Source: Breznakiella homolactica (GTDB lineage: Bacteria; Spirochaetota; Spirochaetia; Treponematales; Breznakiellaceae). Taken from it: 64,000 nt of DNA. Below, one piece after another: positions 34,515-43,087 of this stretch (the stretch's first letter is position 1; each line of letters opens with the position of its first letter). The translations under genes and the position numbers were made by a program. The notes below the pieces were generated by a model that was not told the DNA's origin, made no database searches, and saw nothing but the letters and a program-made list of their open reading frames with translations. The DNA lies in NCBI RefSeq assembly GCF_016616095.2, contig NZ_CP067089.2, positions 372,001 through 436,000 of the forward strand, in the 5' to 3' direction.

Positions 34515-35312
34515 ATGAAAAATCTCGGAAAAATTATCCGGCAGCGGCATAAAAAAATACTTGATTACCTCAATACGGTGGATTCGGCTACGGTGTCGGA
34601 TCTGAGCGCCGAATTAGGGGTGTCCGAAATAACCATCCGAAGGGATCTGAACGTTTTTTTCGAGAACGGTACCATCGAGCGTTTCCATGGCGGGGCGCGG
34701 CTTATTAAAAAGAATCTCGAGGAATCGGGGTTCGAAGAAAAAGGAACCCTCCATTCAAAAGAAAAGGATGCCATCGGGCAGCAGGCAAGTCTGCTGGTAT
34801 CCGATGGAGAAACGATTTTCGTTAACGCGGGATCTACCACCCTCAGTCTGCTTAAACATCTTTCAAACCGGAAAATACGGATAATCACCAACAACGCGGC
34901 AGCACCCGGTATTATTACCGCCGAAACAACCATGGAATTAATTCTGGTGGGCGGTGAATACCGGCATACATCCCGGTCGCTTTTCGGCGGCATCGCCCTT
35001 GCTGCCATATCCCAGATACACGCAAGCCGCTGCTTCCTCGGCACAAACGGTATTTCCGCCCGGTACGGTATTACCACGTCGGTTCATCCCGAGGCGGCAA
35101 TTAACCGCCTTATGGTTGACCAGTGCATGGGCACCGTGATAGTCATCGCCGACGGTTCAAAAATAGGGGTGGTTTCAAATTTCTCTTCCCTGCCGATTTC
35201 TGCGATCCATATCCTTGTTACCGATGAGTCCGCCGACCCAACGGCGCTGCAGGCTATTTCCGACGCCGGGGTGGAGGTAATCATAGCTTCCGCGGCCGGG
35301 GATGAGGATTGA
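34515..35312 (+). CDS. DeoR-family transcriptional regulator (UlaR-like)
   Basis: 265 aa from the ATG at 34515 (AAAGG 5 bases upstream); a TTGACA lies at 34476-34481 but lacks a good -10 at normal spacing. DeoR helix-turn-helix at about 5-58 (RQRHKKILDYL, VSDLSAELGVSEITIRRDL, IERFHGGARL) and the DeoR sensor domain at about 75-240 (IFVNAGSTTLSLLKHL, LVGGEYRHTSRSLFGGIAL, VIADGSKIG). This family senses phosphorylated sugars; by position it should control the ula-like operon. Confidence 0.9.
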   Translation: MKNLGKIIRQRHKKILDYLNTVDSATVSDLSAELGVSEITIRRDLNVFFENGTIERFHGGARLIKKNLEESGFEEKGTLHSKEKDAIGQQASLLVSDGETIFVNAGSTTLSLLKHLSNRKIRIITNNAAAPGIITAETTMELILVGGEYRHTSRSLFGGIALAAISQIHASRCFLGTNGISARYGITTSVHPEAAINRLMVDQCMGTVIVIADGSKIGVVSNFSSLPISAIHILVTDESADPTALQAISDAGVEVIIASAAGDED

Positions 35313-35318
35313 TTTTTC

Positions 35319-35966
35319 TCAGGAAGCCAGTCCGGGGAAGGCTAAAATCTCGTCGATCCGTTCTATGCGGTAGTCCGCGGCCTGGTTTGACCGGGCGTCG
35401 CCGATCGCCGCGGCGGCCATGCCCGCGGCTTTCGCCGCTTCAATTCCCGCTGAGGCATCTTCCACCACGAGACATTCGGAATTGGGAATCCCCAGCATCT
35501 CCGCGGCTTTTATAAAAACCTCGGGGTCAGGCTTTGACTTTGAAATATTATTGCCGTCACTGACCGCGTCAAAGGCTTCATACAGACCGATTTTATTAAG
35601 AATGAATACGGCGTTTTTGCTCGACGATCCTATGGCCGCCGGTATACCCCGCCGCTTCAGTTCCGCTAACGTTTCGGCAACCTTTGGCAGTATATCACCG
35701 CCGGTAAGACTGTTAAGCAGTTCTTTGTAGACGGTGTTTTTTTCTTCGGCCATTTTTTGCTTCTCCGCATCCGAATACGTTCGGCCGGCTCTTTTTAAGA
35801 TAATCTCCAGGCTGTCCATGCGGCTTACTCCCCGGAGCTGGTTGTTGATTTCCTCATCAAAATAAATATTTTCCTGGTCGGCAATTTTTTTCCATGCCCG
35901 GTAATGGTACTGGTCGGTGGTAACAATTACCCCGTCTAAATCAAAAATCACTGCCTTAATACTCAT
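35319..35966 (-). CDS. pgmB: Beta-phosphoglucomutase-family HAD enzyme
   Basis: 215 aa. FDLDGVIVTT (HAD motif I with both Asp residues), cap helix with RGVSRMDSLEIIL (the LRGxSR substrate motif of beta-PGM), IGSSSKNAVFIL (motif II), SKPDPEVFIKAAE and VVEDASAGIEAAKAAGM (motifs III-IV). These fit beta-phosphoglucomutase, which interconverts beta-glucose 1- and 6-phosphate after disaccharide phosphorolysis. It converges with the DeoR gene. No phosphorylase gene is linked. Confidence 0.87.
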   Translation of the reverse strand: MSIKAVIFDLDGVIVTTDQYHYRAWKKIADQENIYFDEEINNQLRGVSRMDSLEIILKRAGRTYSDAEKQKMAEEKNTVYKELLNSLTGGDILPKVAETLAELKRRGIPAAIGSSSKNAVFILNKIGLYEAFDAVSDGNNISKSKPDPEVFIKAAEMLGIPNSECLVVEDASAGIEAAKAAGMAAAAIGDARSNQAADYRIERIDEILAFPGLAS

Positions 35967-36226
35967 GGTTAACCTCAGCTGCCGGAAATTGATAGCAATA
36001 GACTGCGTTCCATGAGTATAACGGAAAAACCGGATGTTTGTATATTATCACTGCGAAGTGACCCGGGATCTCGGCTGCGAAGAACCTTGCGAAGCCTTCT
36101 GCCGGAGTGACGGCATTATCTACTGTGCCTTAACGCCAAAGGTTTATTTTATCGTATTCCCGGACAGACTCTTTACTTACCCGGGACCTATCCAATACTA
36201 TAAAAGCATATACGGGAAATATCATT

Positions 36227-36880
36227 ATGAATAAAAACAAGATTATTGCTCTGAGCATGTATACCAAAGAAAAAATTAAAATATTCAGCGGGTCCGGTAA
36301 AACCGCCGCCGGTGATTTTTTGAATTGGGATATCCACGATGTAATCGGGCATATTGCGTTTTGGCTTAACTATTCAAAAACCCAGCTCATTAATATGAAA
36401 ACTAAAAAACAATTTGACCACATAGAAAACCTGGAAGATACAAATTTCAATGCCTATACCATGTATAAGGGAAAGCCCCTTGAGGAAGTCATAAAAGAAA
36501 CCGAGGATTTATTTACCGAATATCTGCGTCTGGCGGATCCTTTTACCGAGGAAGAACTGGAACAGAAAGACTATTTTCCGGGTGTCTCATTGGAGCTTTG
36601 GAAATGTATGGTACTTGATCTCTTTATACATCCCATTATGCATATACTGCATTATTATCTGAAAGAAGGAATGTACCGGGAATTCACGGAGGAAATAAAA
36701 ACAAGCGGGAAGGATTTTTTGGATTATTCCGGAAATCGTATGGATGTGTTTTCTTTTAAGGAATTTTACGGTGACCAATCGGAAAAGATTAGTCGGTTTA
36801 CGAAACTCCAGGACTTCAGCGGCGAAAGGGATAATGAGCTGCTGCGCGGCGTAATACAGTTTAATATTGAAGAAAATTGA
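36227..36880 (+). CDS. DinB-like / DfsB-like helical protein
   Basis: 217 aa. Four-helix-bundle pattern of the DinB/ClbS superfamily: NWDIHDVIGHIAFW in the first third and LDLFIHPIMHILHYYLKEG later, with histidines at plausible metal sites. Related proteins act as metal-dependent thiol transferases or protect against genotoxins; the role here is unknown. The 260 bases before it (35967-36226) contain no convincing gene; a 66-codon open frame there lacks a ribosome binding site. Confidence 0.65.
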   Translation: MNKNKIIALSMYTKEKIKIFSGSGKTAAGDFLNWDIHDVIGHIAFWLNYSKTQLINMKTKKQFDHIENLEDTNFNAYTMYKGKPLEEVIKETEDLFTEYLRLADPFTEEELEQKDYFPGVSLELWKCMVLDLFIHPIMHILHYYLKEGMYREFTEEIKTSGKDFLDYSGNRMDVFSFKEFYGDQSEKISRFTKLQDFSGERDNELLRGVIQFNIEEN

Positions 36881-36900
36881 ATTCAGGAAGGGTATCTCCC

Positions 36901-37290
36901 ATGATAAAAAAGTCCCTGTTACTCTGGCTTACAATTATTCCCCTGGCAATCCTGAACGGAGCCCTGAGGCAGTTTGTTCTCGACCCGCTTCTGGGAATGA
37001 CGTATGCGAAACCCGTCAGCGGACTGATTCTCTGCGCGTTAATTTTCTTTGTTTCCTTTCTGTTCATTCCCCGTCTTGGAAAAGGAACCGGAAAAACGTA
37101 CGGACTCATGGGGTTCGTCTGGGCATTTTTAACCGTTATTTTTGAGACGGTTCTGGGGTTGGCTTTGGGAAGCAGTTTCAGCGAAATAATCGGCGCGTAT
37201 AATATCACCACCGGCAATTTATGGCTGGCGGTGGTCCTGTTTACCGGAATCGCCCCCTGGCTGACCGCCAAAATCAGACGGATTATCTGA
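36901..37290 (+). CDS. Small integral membrane protein, unknown
   Basis: 129 aa with four predicted membrane helices (about 5-22, 38-55, 67-92, 102-122), Gly/Phe-rich, no soluble domain. Starts at the ATG preceded by GAAGGG, 20 bases after the DinB-like gene. No family is recognised; short four-helix proteins like this are often annotated as DUFs. Confidence 0.65.
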   Translation: MIKKSLLLWLTIIPLAILNGALRQFVLDPLLGMTYAKPVSGLILCALIFFVSFLFIPRLGKGTGKTYGLMGFVWAFLTVIFETVLGLALGSSFSEIIGAYNITTGNLWLAVVLFTGIAPWLTAKIRRII

Positions 37291-37313
37291 CCGCAGCTGT
37301 CTATCCTTAAAGG

Positions 37314-38105
37314 TTATTTCTTCGGTGTTCCCAGGGTAATGAAGAACAGGGGGTATTCCCCGAGAATCTCAAAACCCAGTTTCGCCGCGAGCTTTACCGA
37401 ACCGATGTTGGCTTTTCTGCAGTCCCATTTGGGGGTCAGCCCGGCGGCCAGACAATGGTTGATATAGACACGGGCTCCCTGGAGCGCCAGCCCCCGGCCC
37501 TGATAGGCTTCATCGGTGGCAATGTCGATCTCCGCTTCTCCCCGGACTACCGAAGCGCTCATGACCATACTCACCATGTTTCCTGCGTCTTCGGTGTAAA
37601 AGGCAAACCCTCTTTCCAGGAAAGTTTCCCGTCCCGGCCAGAAATTGTCCACCGAATCGAACTTTGCGGCGAAACGTTTTATGGAATTCCGGTCCACCCG
37701 GTACACCGGAAGGGCCGGAGGCGGAAGCGCCCGGCTGAACGCGGCAAAGGCTTCTGGGTTGAACCGGTACCGGTACCGCGGATGTTCCTGAATATCCGGC
37801 GACAGGCAGGCCGCCGCGAGTTCCCGCCACTTTGACGTTCCCCCGAACCAGATGTACTGGCCTCCGGTTTTTTCCCTGAGCACATCGATAATTTCTTTGT
37901 CAAAAACTTCGGAATCGTCCGCCCCGATAAGATAGATCCAGCCCAGGCAGTTGATAATCATTGCGGTGCGGAAAAAATCCGGGCTGTCCACAAAGATCCT
38001 CCCGGGTATGTCCCGGCGGACCACCGCCTCCATAAGGGGATAAAAATTGTTGGACCCATCGATCAGTGACTCAACTTTGTGAAAGTCTTTGGACTGCAAT
38101 TCCAT
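37314..38105 (-). CDS. GNAT-family acetyltransferase (GNAT_acetyltran type)
   Basis: 263 aa from the ATG at 38105, supported by GGAGAGG; the frame stays open upstream but lacks support. The C-terminal half is a GNAT domain: EIDIATDEAYQGRGLALQ forms the acetyl-CoA pyrophosphate loop, and ANIGSVKLAAKLGFEILGEY is motif B. The N-terminal half (FVDSPDFFRTAMIINCLGWI) is typical of this larger GNAT subfamily, which includes resistance-type enzymes. Substrate unknown. Confidence 0.8.
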   Translation of the reverse strand: MELQSKDFHKVESLIDGSNNFYPLMEAVVRRDIPGRIFVDSPDFFRTAMIINCLGWIYLIGADDSEVFDKEIIDVLREKTGGQYIWFGGTSKWRELAAACLSPDIQEHPRYRYRFNPEAFAAFSRALPPPALPVYRVDRNSIKRFAAKFDSVDNFWPGRETFLERGFAFYTEDAGNMVSMVMSASVVRGEAEIDIATDEAYQGRGLALQGARVYINHCLAAGLTPKWDCRKANIGSVKLAAKLGFEILGEYPLFFITLGTPKK

Positions 38106-38259
38106 GGCGAAACCTCTCCAGCGGCATGGATACAATTCCTTTATACCCGGTTTTTCCCGGACTGTATACATACCGGGAAAAATCCTGTCTCCGGCTTGTC
38201 TTTTTTTCCGGTTCCCGGTACCATCCGGAAAATGAAGATAAATAAAAGGATGGAATAGG

Positions 38260-38907
38260 GTGGATGTTTTTCTCGGCAAGTCCCTCTGGATCGCCCTGCT
38301 GGTTGTCCTGCCCGGGGATTTCCTCGCCGCCGGCGTACTGGCTCCGCGGTATCCCGGCTACAGCCACAGGACCATGGTTATGAGTGTTCTGGGAAGCCGG
38401 GGCAGCCCGGTCCGGCTTGTGTACAATCTCTGGCTTATCATTCTGGGTCTGGTCATGATTTTAGGGGGTCTTGCTTTTTTCCGGTCCTGCCGTGATATTT
38501 CCCTGTCCTTATCCCTCCTGGGTGCCGTTTTTATCATTGCCTACGGAACAGGGGCCGGTGTGCTTTCGGGGCTATTCAGCGCGGACGGAACCGGGGAGCA
38601 GAAAAGCATCCCGGCGCGGGTGCACGGAATAAGCGCCGGAACCGGATTCATGCTCCTGGCTTTTCTGCCCCTGGTAATCGCTTTGCTTTTTATCAAAAAA
38701 GGCGCCGTACCGGATGGACTGTTTTCCCTGGCCATGTTCGTACTGTGCCTGGTCTTTTTCACATTTTTTGTGATGTCCGATAAAGAAAAATTCCGGGGAA
38801 CCTGGATAGACAGCGCCGGACTGTGGCAGCGGATTCTCCTTGGTGTTATGTACGCTCCGCTGTTCCTCTTAGCGGCGGAAAACGTCCTGGCGAAAGGTTT
38901 TTTTTAG
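38260..38907 (+). CDS. DUF998 membrane protein
   Basis: 215 aa, six predicted helices. The first part (LAPRYPGYSHRTMVMSVLGS) is the DUF998 signature, followed by RVHGISAGTGFMLL and a last section ending with GLWQRILLGVMYAPLFLLA. Function unknown; some members sit with signalling or lipid genes. Starts at GTG 38260 with AAAGGA about 10 bases upstream. A methyltransferase follows 26 bases later. Confidence 0.8.
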   Translation: MDVFLGKSLWIALLVVLPGDFLAAGVLAPRYPGYSHRTMVMSVLGSRGSPVRLVYNLWLIILGLVMILGGLAFFRSCRDISLSLSLLGAVFIIAYGTGAGVLSGLFSADGTGEQKSIPARVHGISAGTGFMLLAFLPLVIALLFIKKGAVPDGLFSLAMFVLCLVFFTFFVMSDKEKFRGTWIDSAGLWQRILLGVMYAPLFLLAAENVLAKGFF

Positions 38908-38933
38908 CCGCCGCTGTAATGGGAGAAACAACT

Positions 38934-39563
38934 ATGGATGAAACGCAGAAACGGACAATAGCGTCCTATGACAAGACCGCCGGAGCCTTTGCCGGTACCA
39001 TCGGCGCAATTGGGAATTACGATGAAACCTACGACTGCCTGATTGAGAAAATCCCGGATAACGGCGAAGTCCTTGAACTGGCCTGCGGTCCCGCCCAGAT
39101 AAGCGCCTATATCGCCGGGAAAATCCCCGTGCGTATTACCGGGGTAGATCTCTCCGGAGAGATGCTGAAGATAGCCCGAACCGTCCTGCCGGAGGGGGAT
39201 TTTGTCCAGGCCTCCATTGTTGATTACCGGACCGAAAAGCGTTTTGATACGGTGATCCTGGGTTTCGGTCTTCCGTACCTGAAAAAAGAAGAAGTGCGGC
39301 AATGCATCAAAAACAGCGCCGAACTCCTTAAGGGCGGGGGACATATATACATCAGTTTTATGGAAGGAGAAACCGAAGGCTTTGAGAAAACCTCCTTCGG
39401 CGGCGACAATGAATTCTACATCCGCTACCATAAAAAAAACGACGTGACGGCGCTGCTCCGGGAAAACCGCCTGATGCTTATCAGGGATTTTACCCTGGAT
39501 TACACCGAGCCCGACGGAAGTGTTACCAAGGATAGTATCCTTATCGCGAGAAAAGAACTTTAA
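38934..39563 (+). CDS. Class I SAM-dependent methyltransferase
   Basis: 209 aa from the ATG at 38934 with GGGAGA 9 bases upstream. Motif I VLELACGPAQISAYI, motif II ITGVDLSGEMLKIAR, and DTVILGFGLPYL as motif IV describe a UbiE-like Rossmann methyltransferase. The small C-terminal sheet (DFTLDYTEPDGSVTKDSILI) is intact. Substrate unknown. Its stop overlaps the convergent GNAT stop. Confidence 0.85.
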   Translation: MDETQKRTIASYDKTAGAFAGTIGAIGNYDETYDCLIEKIPDNGEVLELACGPAQISAYIAGKIPVRITGVDLSGEMLKIARTVLPEGDFVQASIVDYRTEKRFDTVILGFGLPYLKKEEVRQCIKNSAELLKGGGHIYISFMEGETEGFEKTSFGGDNEFYIRYHKKNDVTALLRENRLMLIRDFTLDYTEPDGSVTKDSILIARKEL

Positions 39564-39943
39564 ACGCCGCTGAGCCGCCACCACCAGGTTTCTCCCCGGC
39601 GGTCCACAGTAAAACCGCAGCGCCGGAGTACGCCATGGGAGGCTTCGCCGATACTGTCAGTTTCCGCTATAACCTGGTGTACTCCGGGCTGTTCCAAAGC
39701 CCAGGCGCACATGGATTTGACGGCCTCGGTCATATACCCCCGGCCTTCAAATTCCTTGCCCAAGCCGTAGCCGATTTCCACTTCGCTGTTTTGTCCGGGG
39801 ACATCCTTGAAATCCGCGGAACCCACCGCCACCCGGTCGCTTTTCCGGATGAGAAACCAGAAACTGTGCCAGAGGTAGTTGTCCCTGTCGTCTCGGACCT
39901 TCCCAAGCTGGCCTTTCACAATATCCAGAAAGAAACCTTCCAT
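39560..39943 (-). CDS. GNAT acetyltransferase (RimJ/RimL type), start uncertain or lost
   Basis: 127 aa from the first ATG. It has the acetyl-CoA loop EGRGYMTEAVKSMCAWAL and motif B SIGEASHGVLRRCGF of the RimJ/RimL group. The frame remains open upstream to about 40050 and encodes the family's first strand (GRLRKLWTEDIPVL, then ALDIRYRAEP), so the ATG at 39943 would cut off part of the fold. No ATG, GTG or TTG is available for the longer form; a CTG at 40033 is the only near-cognate. Either an unusual start is used or the start codon has been lost. Confidence 0.65.
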   Translation of the reverse strand: MEGFFLDIVKGQLGKVRDDRDNYLWHSFWFLIRKSDRVAVGSADFKDVPGQNSEVEIGYGLGKEFEGRGYMTEAVKSMCAWALEQPGVHQVIAETDSIGEASHGVLRRCGFTVDRRGETWWWRLSGV

Positions 39944-40083
39944 GGGCTCTGCCCGGTAGCGGATATCAAGGGCCGTTTCCAGTACGGGGATATCCTCCGT
40001 CCAGAGCTTCCGCAGACGGCCTGTCCTTTGCAGCTGCCGCCGCCTGTGCTATACTTTTCGTATCATACAACGCCGGAGACGTC

Positions 40084-40587
40084 ATGGAGACTCTGCCGAA
40101 AATAAATTCCCGGGAATTAGAGCAAGCGGATACGGATCCCTGGGAGTATTTGTTTGTCCTTATCGAAAAGTACCACGAAATCATCAGCGGGGACCCGGGC
40201 GGGGAAATCATGAAGGAATTTTCCGATTCTCAGCATACCCTTCTGGCCTATAATTACCTGTACGGCCAGGTTTGCAACGGCGGGTTCATTCAGCTTATCC
40301 AGAACGGATACGGCGGCTATATTTTTAATAATCCCCTGGCGGAAACCCTGCGTTCATGGGGATTGGAGAAAGTCCCTGACATTCTGGATGAAGCGAAGGT
40401 AATCTACGAAAAACACAAAACCAAACTGGAGAAAGAGACATCCCTGGAGGAGTTTTCGGAACTCTACACGGAGATTACCGACTTCGATTCTCTGGAATCC
40501 CGGTTTTTTGAAGTAATGGACAATGAAACCGGGATTCTGCAGCGGTATGTAAAAAACCACATCACCGGCTTTGCCGTAATTGTGTAA
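40084..40587 (+). CDS. DMP19-like (DUF4375) protein
   Basis: 167 aa. The segment LLAYNYLYGQVCNGGFIQLIQNGYG (split: LLAYNYLYGQVCNGGF and IQLIQNGYG) is the DUF4375 hallmark. In Neisseria a member, DMP19, is an acidic DNA-mimic that counters a repressor. This protein is also acidic (many Glu/Asp in the C-terminal helices, KLEKETSLEEFSELYTEI). Whether it mimics DNA here is unknown. It is divergent from the GNAT gene. Confidence 0.75.
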   Translation: METLPKINSRELEQADTDPWEYLFVLIEKYHEIISGDPGGEIMKEFSDSQHTLLAYNYLYGQVCNGGFIQLIQNGYGGYIFNNPLAETLRSWGLEKVPDILDEAKVIYEKHKTKLEKETSLEEFSELYTEITDFDSLESRFFEVMDNETGILQRYVKNHITGFAVIV

Positions 40588-40799
40588 ACCGGTTTCCGGC
40601 GGTTAACGGTTCCGGCTTCATACGGCCAAGGACCCAAAATACATCTATTCCCTTACGGACTTCCCCTCAGAACTATGCGCACGGCCCGGCTCGCAAAAAC
40701 CTGTATAAAAGCCTATGGGTGAACGTTATTCTGAATATTTTAGTAAGAAAAAACGCTTTTTTGTTGGAAAATCAGCTATATAGGGGTATAACTTATAGA

Positions 40800-40842
40800 G
40801 GAGGGTTTCATAGTGAAACCGCGTTGTTCAACCCTCCCTTTT
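40800..40842 (+). terminator. Nested hairpin followed by T residues
   Basis: GGAGGGTT (40800-40807) pairs with AACCCTCC (40830-40837), then CTTTT. Inside, GTTTCA-TAG-TGAAAC forms an alternative stem, so two mutually exclusive hairpins are possible. It may end the DMP19 transcript or a small RNA. Confidence 0.45.
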
Positions 40843-40942
40843 AAACACGATTATTAAAAATCAGCAATTATTTTAAAAACCACTTTACTCAATACGGATT
40901 TGAACGTTTTGCGGCATAAATCCGGATTTTCCGGAACATGAA

Positions 40943-40948
40943 TATAAT
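40943..40948 (+). promoter_or_regulatory. -10 box of the OMP gene
   Basis: Perfect TATAAT 35 bases before the ATG, with no clear -35. The leader ends in AAGGAGG. Confidence 0.45.
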
Positions 40949-40982
40949 GACGGCATTAAGCCGGTCATAGCAAGGAGGTTGC

Positions 40983-41573
40983 ATGAAAAAGCTTGCAATT
41001 ATGACGGTACTTCTTACGGTTCTGTCATTCACCGTCTGCGCCCAGGGATTATACTTTGATATCGGACTTGGTTTTGGAAAGGCATGGACAAAAGTCGACG
41101 GAGAGGACTTCTCGGATTCATTTAAATCGACGGGTGTTGATTTAGATGAATTGGGTATTGATCTGGGGCTGAAGCTTGGTTACGGCCCGTTCGGCCGGAT
41201 CCCGCTGTATATTGCCGCGGAGCTGTCGGGAGTCGGACACCGTTTTTATGACAGTTCCGACTATATACAGTTTAACTCGTATTTAATCGGCGGCGGTATA
41301 ATTTTTTACCCCATTCGGCTTATTCAGATTGCCGGATCTTTCGGTTATTCATTTGTTTCCAATGATTCTTCCCTGGGGCTTTCAATGTATGACAGCAAGG
41401 GCGGTTTCGCGGGGAATGTTTCGGTGGCGCTGGATATCGGCCGGAATAACCACGGTCTTCTGATCGGGGCGAAATTTACCGGGACGAGCAACACCTTGGA
41501 AGTATCGGATGTGAAGATGAATACCTACATGATCGGTTTATTCGTTAAGTACGCGTACCGTCACAAAGTATAA
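40983..41573 (+). CDS. Outer-membrane beta-barrel protein (small porin-like)
   Basis: 196 aa. Signal peptide cut after VCAQ (about residue 20). The mature protein alternates polar and hydrophobic residues as short amphipathic strands (LYFDIGLGFGKAW, LGIDLGLKLGYGPFG, YIAAELSGVGHRF, YMIGLFVKYAYRHKV), consistent with an 8-strand barrel. Function unknown: adhesin, porin or structural OMP. Preceded by a perfect AAGGAGG. Confidence 0.75.
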   Translation: MKKLAIMTVLLTVLSFTVCAQGLYFDIGLGFGKAWTKVDGEDFSDSFKSTGVDLDELGIDLGLKLGYGPFGRIPLYIAAELSGVGHRFYDSSDYIQFNSYLIGGGIIFYPIRLIQIAGSFGYSFVSNDSSLGLSMYDSKGGFAGNVSVALDIGRNNHGLLIGAKFTGTSNTLEVSDVKMNTYMIGLFVKYAYRHKV

Positions 41574-41615
41574 GGTACTGTCTTCGCCGCCGGGCAGGAT
41601 TAAGGGTATAAAAAA

Positions 41616-41645
41616 CACCCCGGCCTGTTTTTTACAGCCGGGGTG
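41616..41645. terminator. Bidirectional terminator
   Basis: CACCCCGGC / GCCGGGGTG, nine perfect pairs with a 12-base loop between two convergent genes. On the minus strand the stem is followed by a TTTTT run, so it terminates the propeller-lipoprotein unit; on the plus strand a T-run sits in the loop. Confidence 0.75.
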
Positions 41646-41669
41646 GTATTGACGGAAAAACACCCGGGG

Positions 41670-43046
41670 TTATTGTGTGTAGGTAAGTACCTTCAGATTT
41701 CCTTGTTCAACATCCTGCTGTATAACATGCAGCGAATCATCGGAACTGTGCAGGGTGGCGATTCCCGGATCCACCGGGCCGCGGTCCGTACCTTCCAGGG
41801 AATTCCATCCGAAACCGTCGTATCGCAGTACGGACAGTTTATTATCATTCCCCAGATCCTGGAATGAAAGGTGGGGTACCCCTCCGTGGATCACGGCGCT
41901 GGAATTTCCCACTGCCCCGGCAGTTTTTCCGATGTAGCGCCAGGTACTGTTCTGGAACATCATCACGTTGGCGGTGCTGTCGGTTTTATCCTGGTACACC
42001 ACATAGGGCATTCCATTGTTTACCAGAAGGGCGATGTTCTCCGGTTCTCCGGGGGAGAATCCCGGGGAACCCACGGTTATCCAGTTTGTCCCGTCGAACC
42101 GCCGCACCGTTATCCTGCCTCCATCCCCATCGGCGTATGCGATGTATGGTGTCCCCCGGTCAATGGCAAAGGCTGTGTGCATGGCCGAGTTGTCGGAGGC
42201 GTATCCGCCGCCCAGGATTTCCCATTCGGATCCGCTGTAAATCCTGACCAGCGCCCGCATAGAGCCTCCAGCCTCCCTGAACGCCACATAGGGGGTGCCG
42301 TTGTATACCCGCAGGGTAATATTTTCCGCGGTGCCGGAATAGGCGCCGGTGCTGCCTACCGTGTTCCACTGGGTTCCGTTGTACTGTTTGACCTCAACCT
42401 CGGGGGTTTCCCCTTTGGTCTGATACGCCACGTAGGGGGTTCCCTGGTATACGAAGATTGAAGTGTTGGCGATGTCGAAAATGGAAAACCCCGGTTTCCC
42501 GATGGATTTCCAAACCCGTCCGTCATAGGAAATAACCGACGCCCTTCCGTCATTCTGTTTGTCCTGGAACGCCACGTAGGAAATACCGTTGTCCACAAAA
42601 ACCGATACGTAATCTACGGTCTCGTTGGGGAAATCCGTACTTTCCGAGGGTGTCCAGGTTGGTGCGGAAACCGCGTCAGGCTCTGGTACCGGGGCTTTTT
42701 CCGGCTGGACTGGGACTGGGACCGGCGCCGGCTGCCTCGGCTGTGCCGGGGGTGAACTTCTCTGTGCTGCCGGCGGAACCGGTGCCGGAGCGGGGGGCTG
42801 CGCCGTGGCGGGGGCCGGTACGGGAACGACCGGCGGCGGCGCAGGAGTTTCCGTGTTTTCTGGGGAATCCCTGCCGGTTGGAATCACCGTTTCCGGTGCC
42901 GAAACGGGCGGCACCGGCGGCACGCCGCTGTCTCCGGAAGAGGAACAGCCGCCGCAGCACCGGAGCATCAAAATAATCAGTATAATGATAATCACAATGA
43001 GTATGGCGTAGATATATTTCATTTTTTTCTTTTTTGAATCTTCCAT
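41670..43046 (-). CDS. Membrane-anchored seven-repeat beta-propeller protein
   Basis: 458 aa. A short basic N-terminus, one helix at about 9-27, a CCGGC cluster, then a long Pro/Ala/Val linker (about 40-130), then seven repeats of about 45 residues. Each repeat has the form NGTPYVAYxD...VxxYDGxxWxxVG (for example GTPYVAYQTKGETPEVEVKQ and GTPYIAYADGDGGRITVRRF), which fits a seven-bladed propeller. The C-terminal domain should lie outside the inner membrane. Such propellers bind sugars or proteins or have no enzymatic role; the target is unknown. It is the second gene after the hydrolase-like lipoprotein on the same strand. Confidence 0.75.
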   Translation of the reverse strand: MEDSKKKKMKYIYAILIVIIIILIILMLRCCGGCSSSGDSGVPPVPPVSAPETVIPTGRDSPENTETPAPPPVVPVPAPATAQPPAPAPVPPAAQRSSPPAQPRQPAPVPVPVQPEKAPVPEPDAVSAPTWTPSESTDFPNETVDYVSVFVDNGISYVAFQDKQNDGRASVISYDGRVWKSIGKPGFSIFDIANTSIFVYQGTPYVAYQTKGETPEVEVKQYNGTQWNTVGSTGAYSGTAENITLRVYNGTPYVAFREAGGSMRALVRIYSGSEWEILGGGYASDNSAMHTAFAIDRGTPYIAYADGDGGRITVRRFDGTNWITVGSPGFSPGEPENIALLVNNGMPYVVYQDKTDSTANVMMFQNSTWRYIGKTAGAVGNSSAVIHGGVPHLSFQDLGNDNKLSVLRYDGFGWNSLEGTDRGPVDPGIATLHSSDDSLHVIQQDVEQGNLKVLTYTQ

Positions 43047-43087
43047 GGTAGCTCCGCTTTTTTACATTACCGGTATTGTACCGCCGG

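Larger units (their letters stand above)
40588..40982. other. Gene-free stretch with hairpin and promoter
   Basis: 395 bases without a credible ORF. It contains a 43-base terminator-like structure at 40800-40842, the palindrome AAATCCGGATTT near 40917-40928, and the -10 box of the downstream porin-like gene. No tRNA or known riboswitch is visible. Confidence 0.5.

Noticed and set aside
36034-36234. 66-codon plus-strand open frame before the DinB-like gene
   Set aside because: No ribosome binding site, odd composition with Cys/Tyr scatter, and overlap with the real gene start.
40898-40915. tRNA T-loop-like sequence on the minus strand (GTTCAAATCC)
   Set aside because: No T-stem complementarity and no acceptor or anticodon arms around it.
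41871-42461. Plus-strand frame opposite the propeller gene
   Set aside because: Antisense of the repeat-coding strand.
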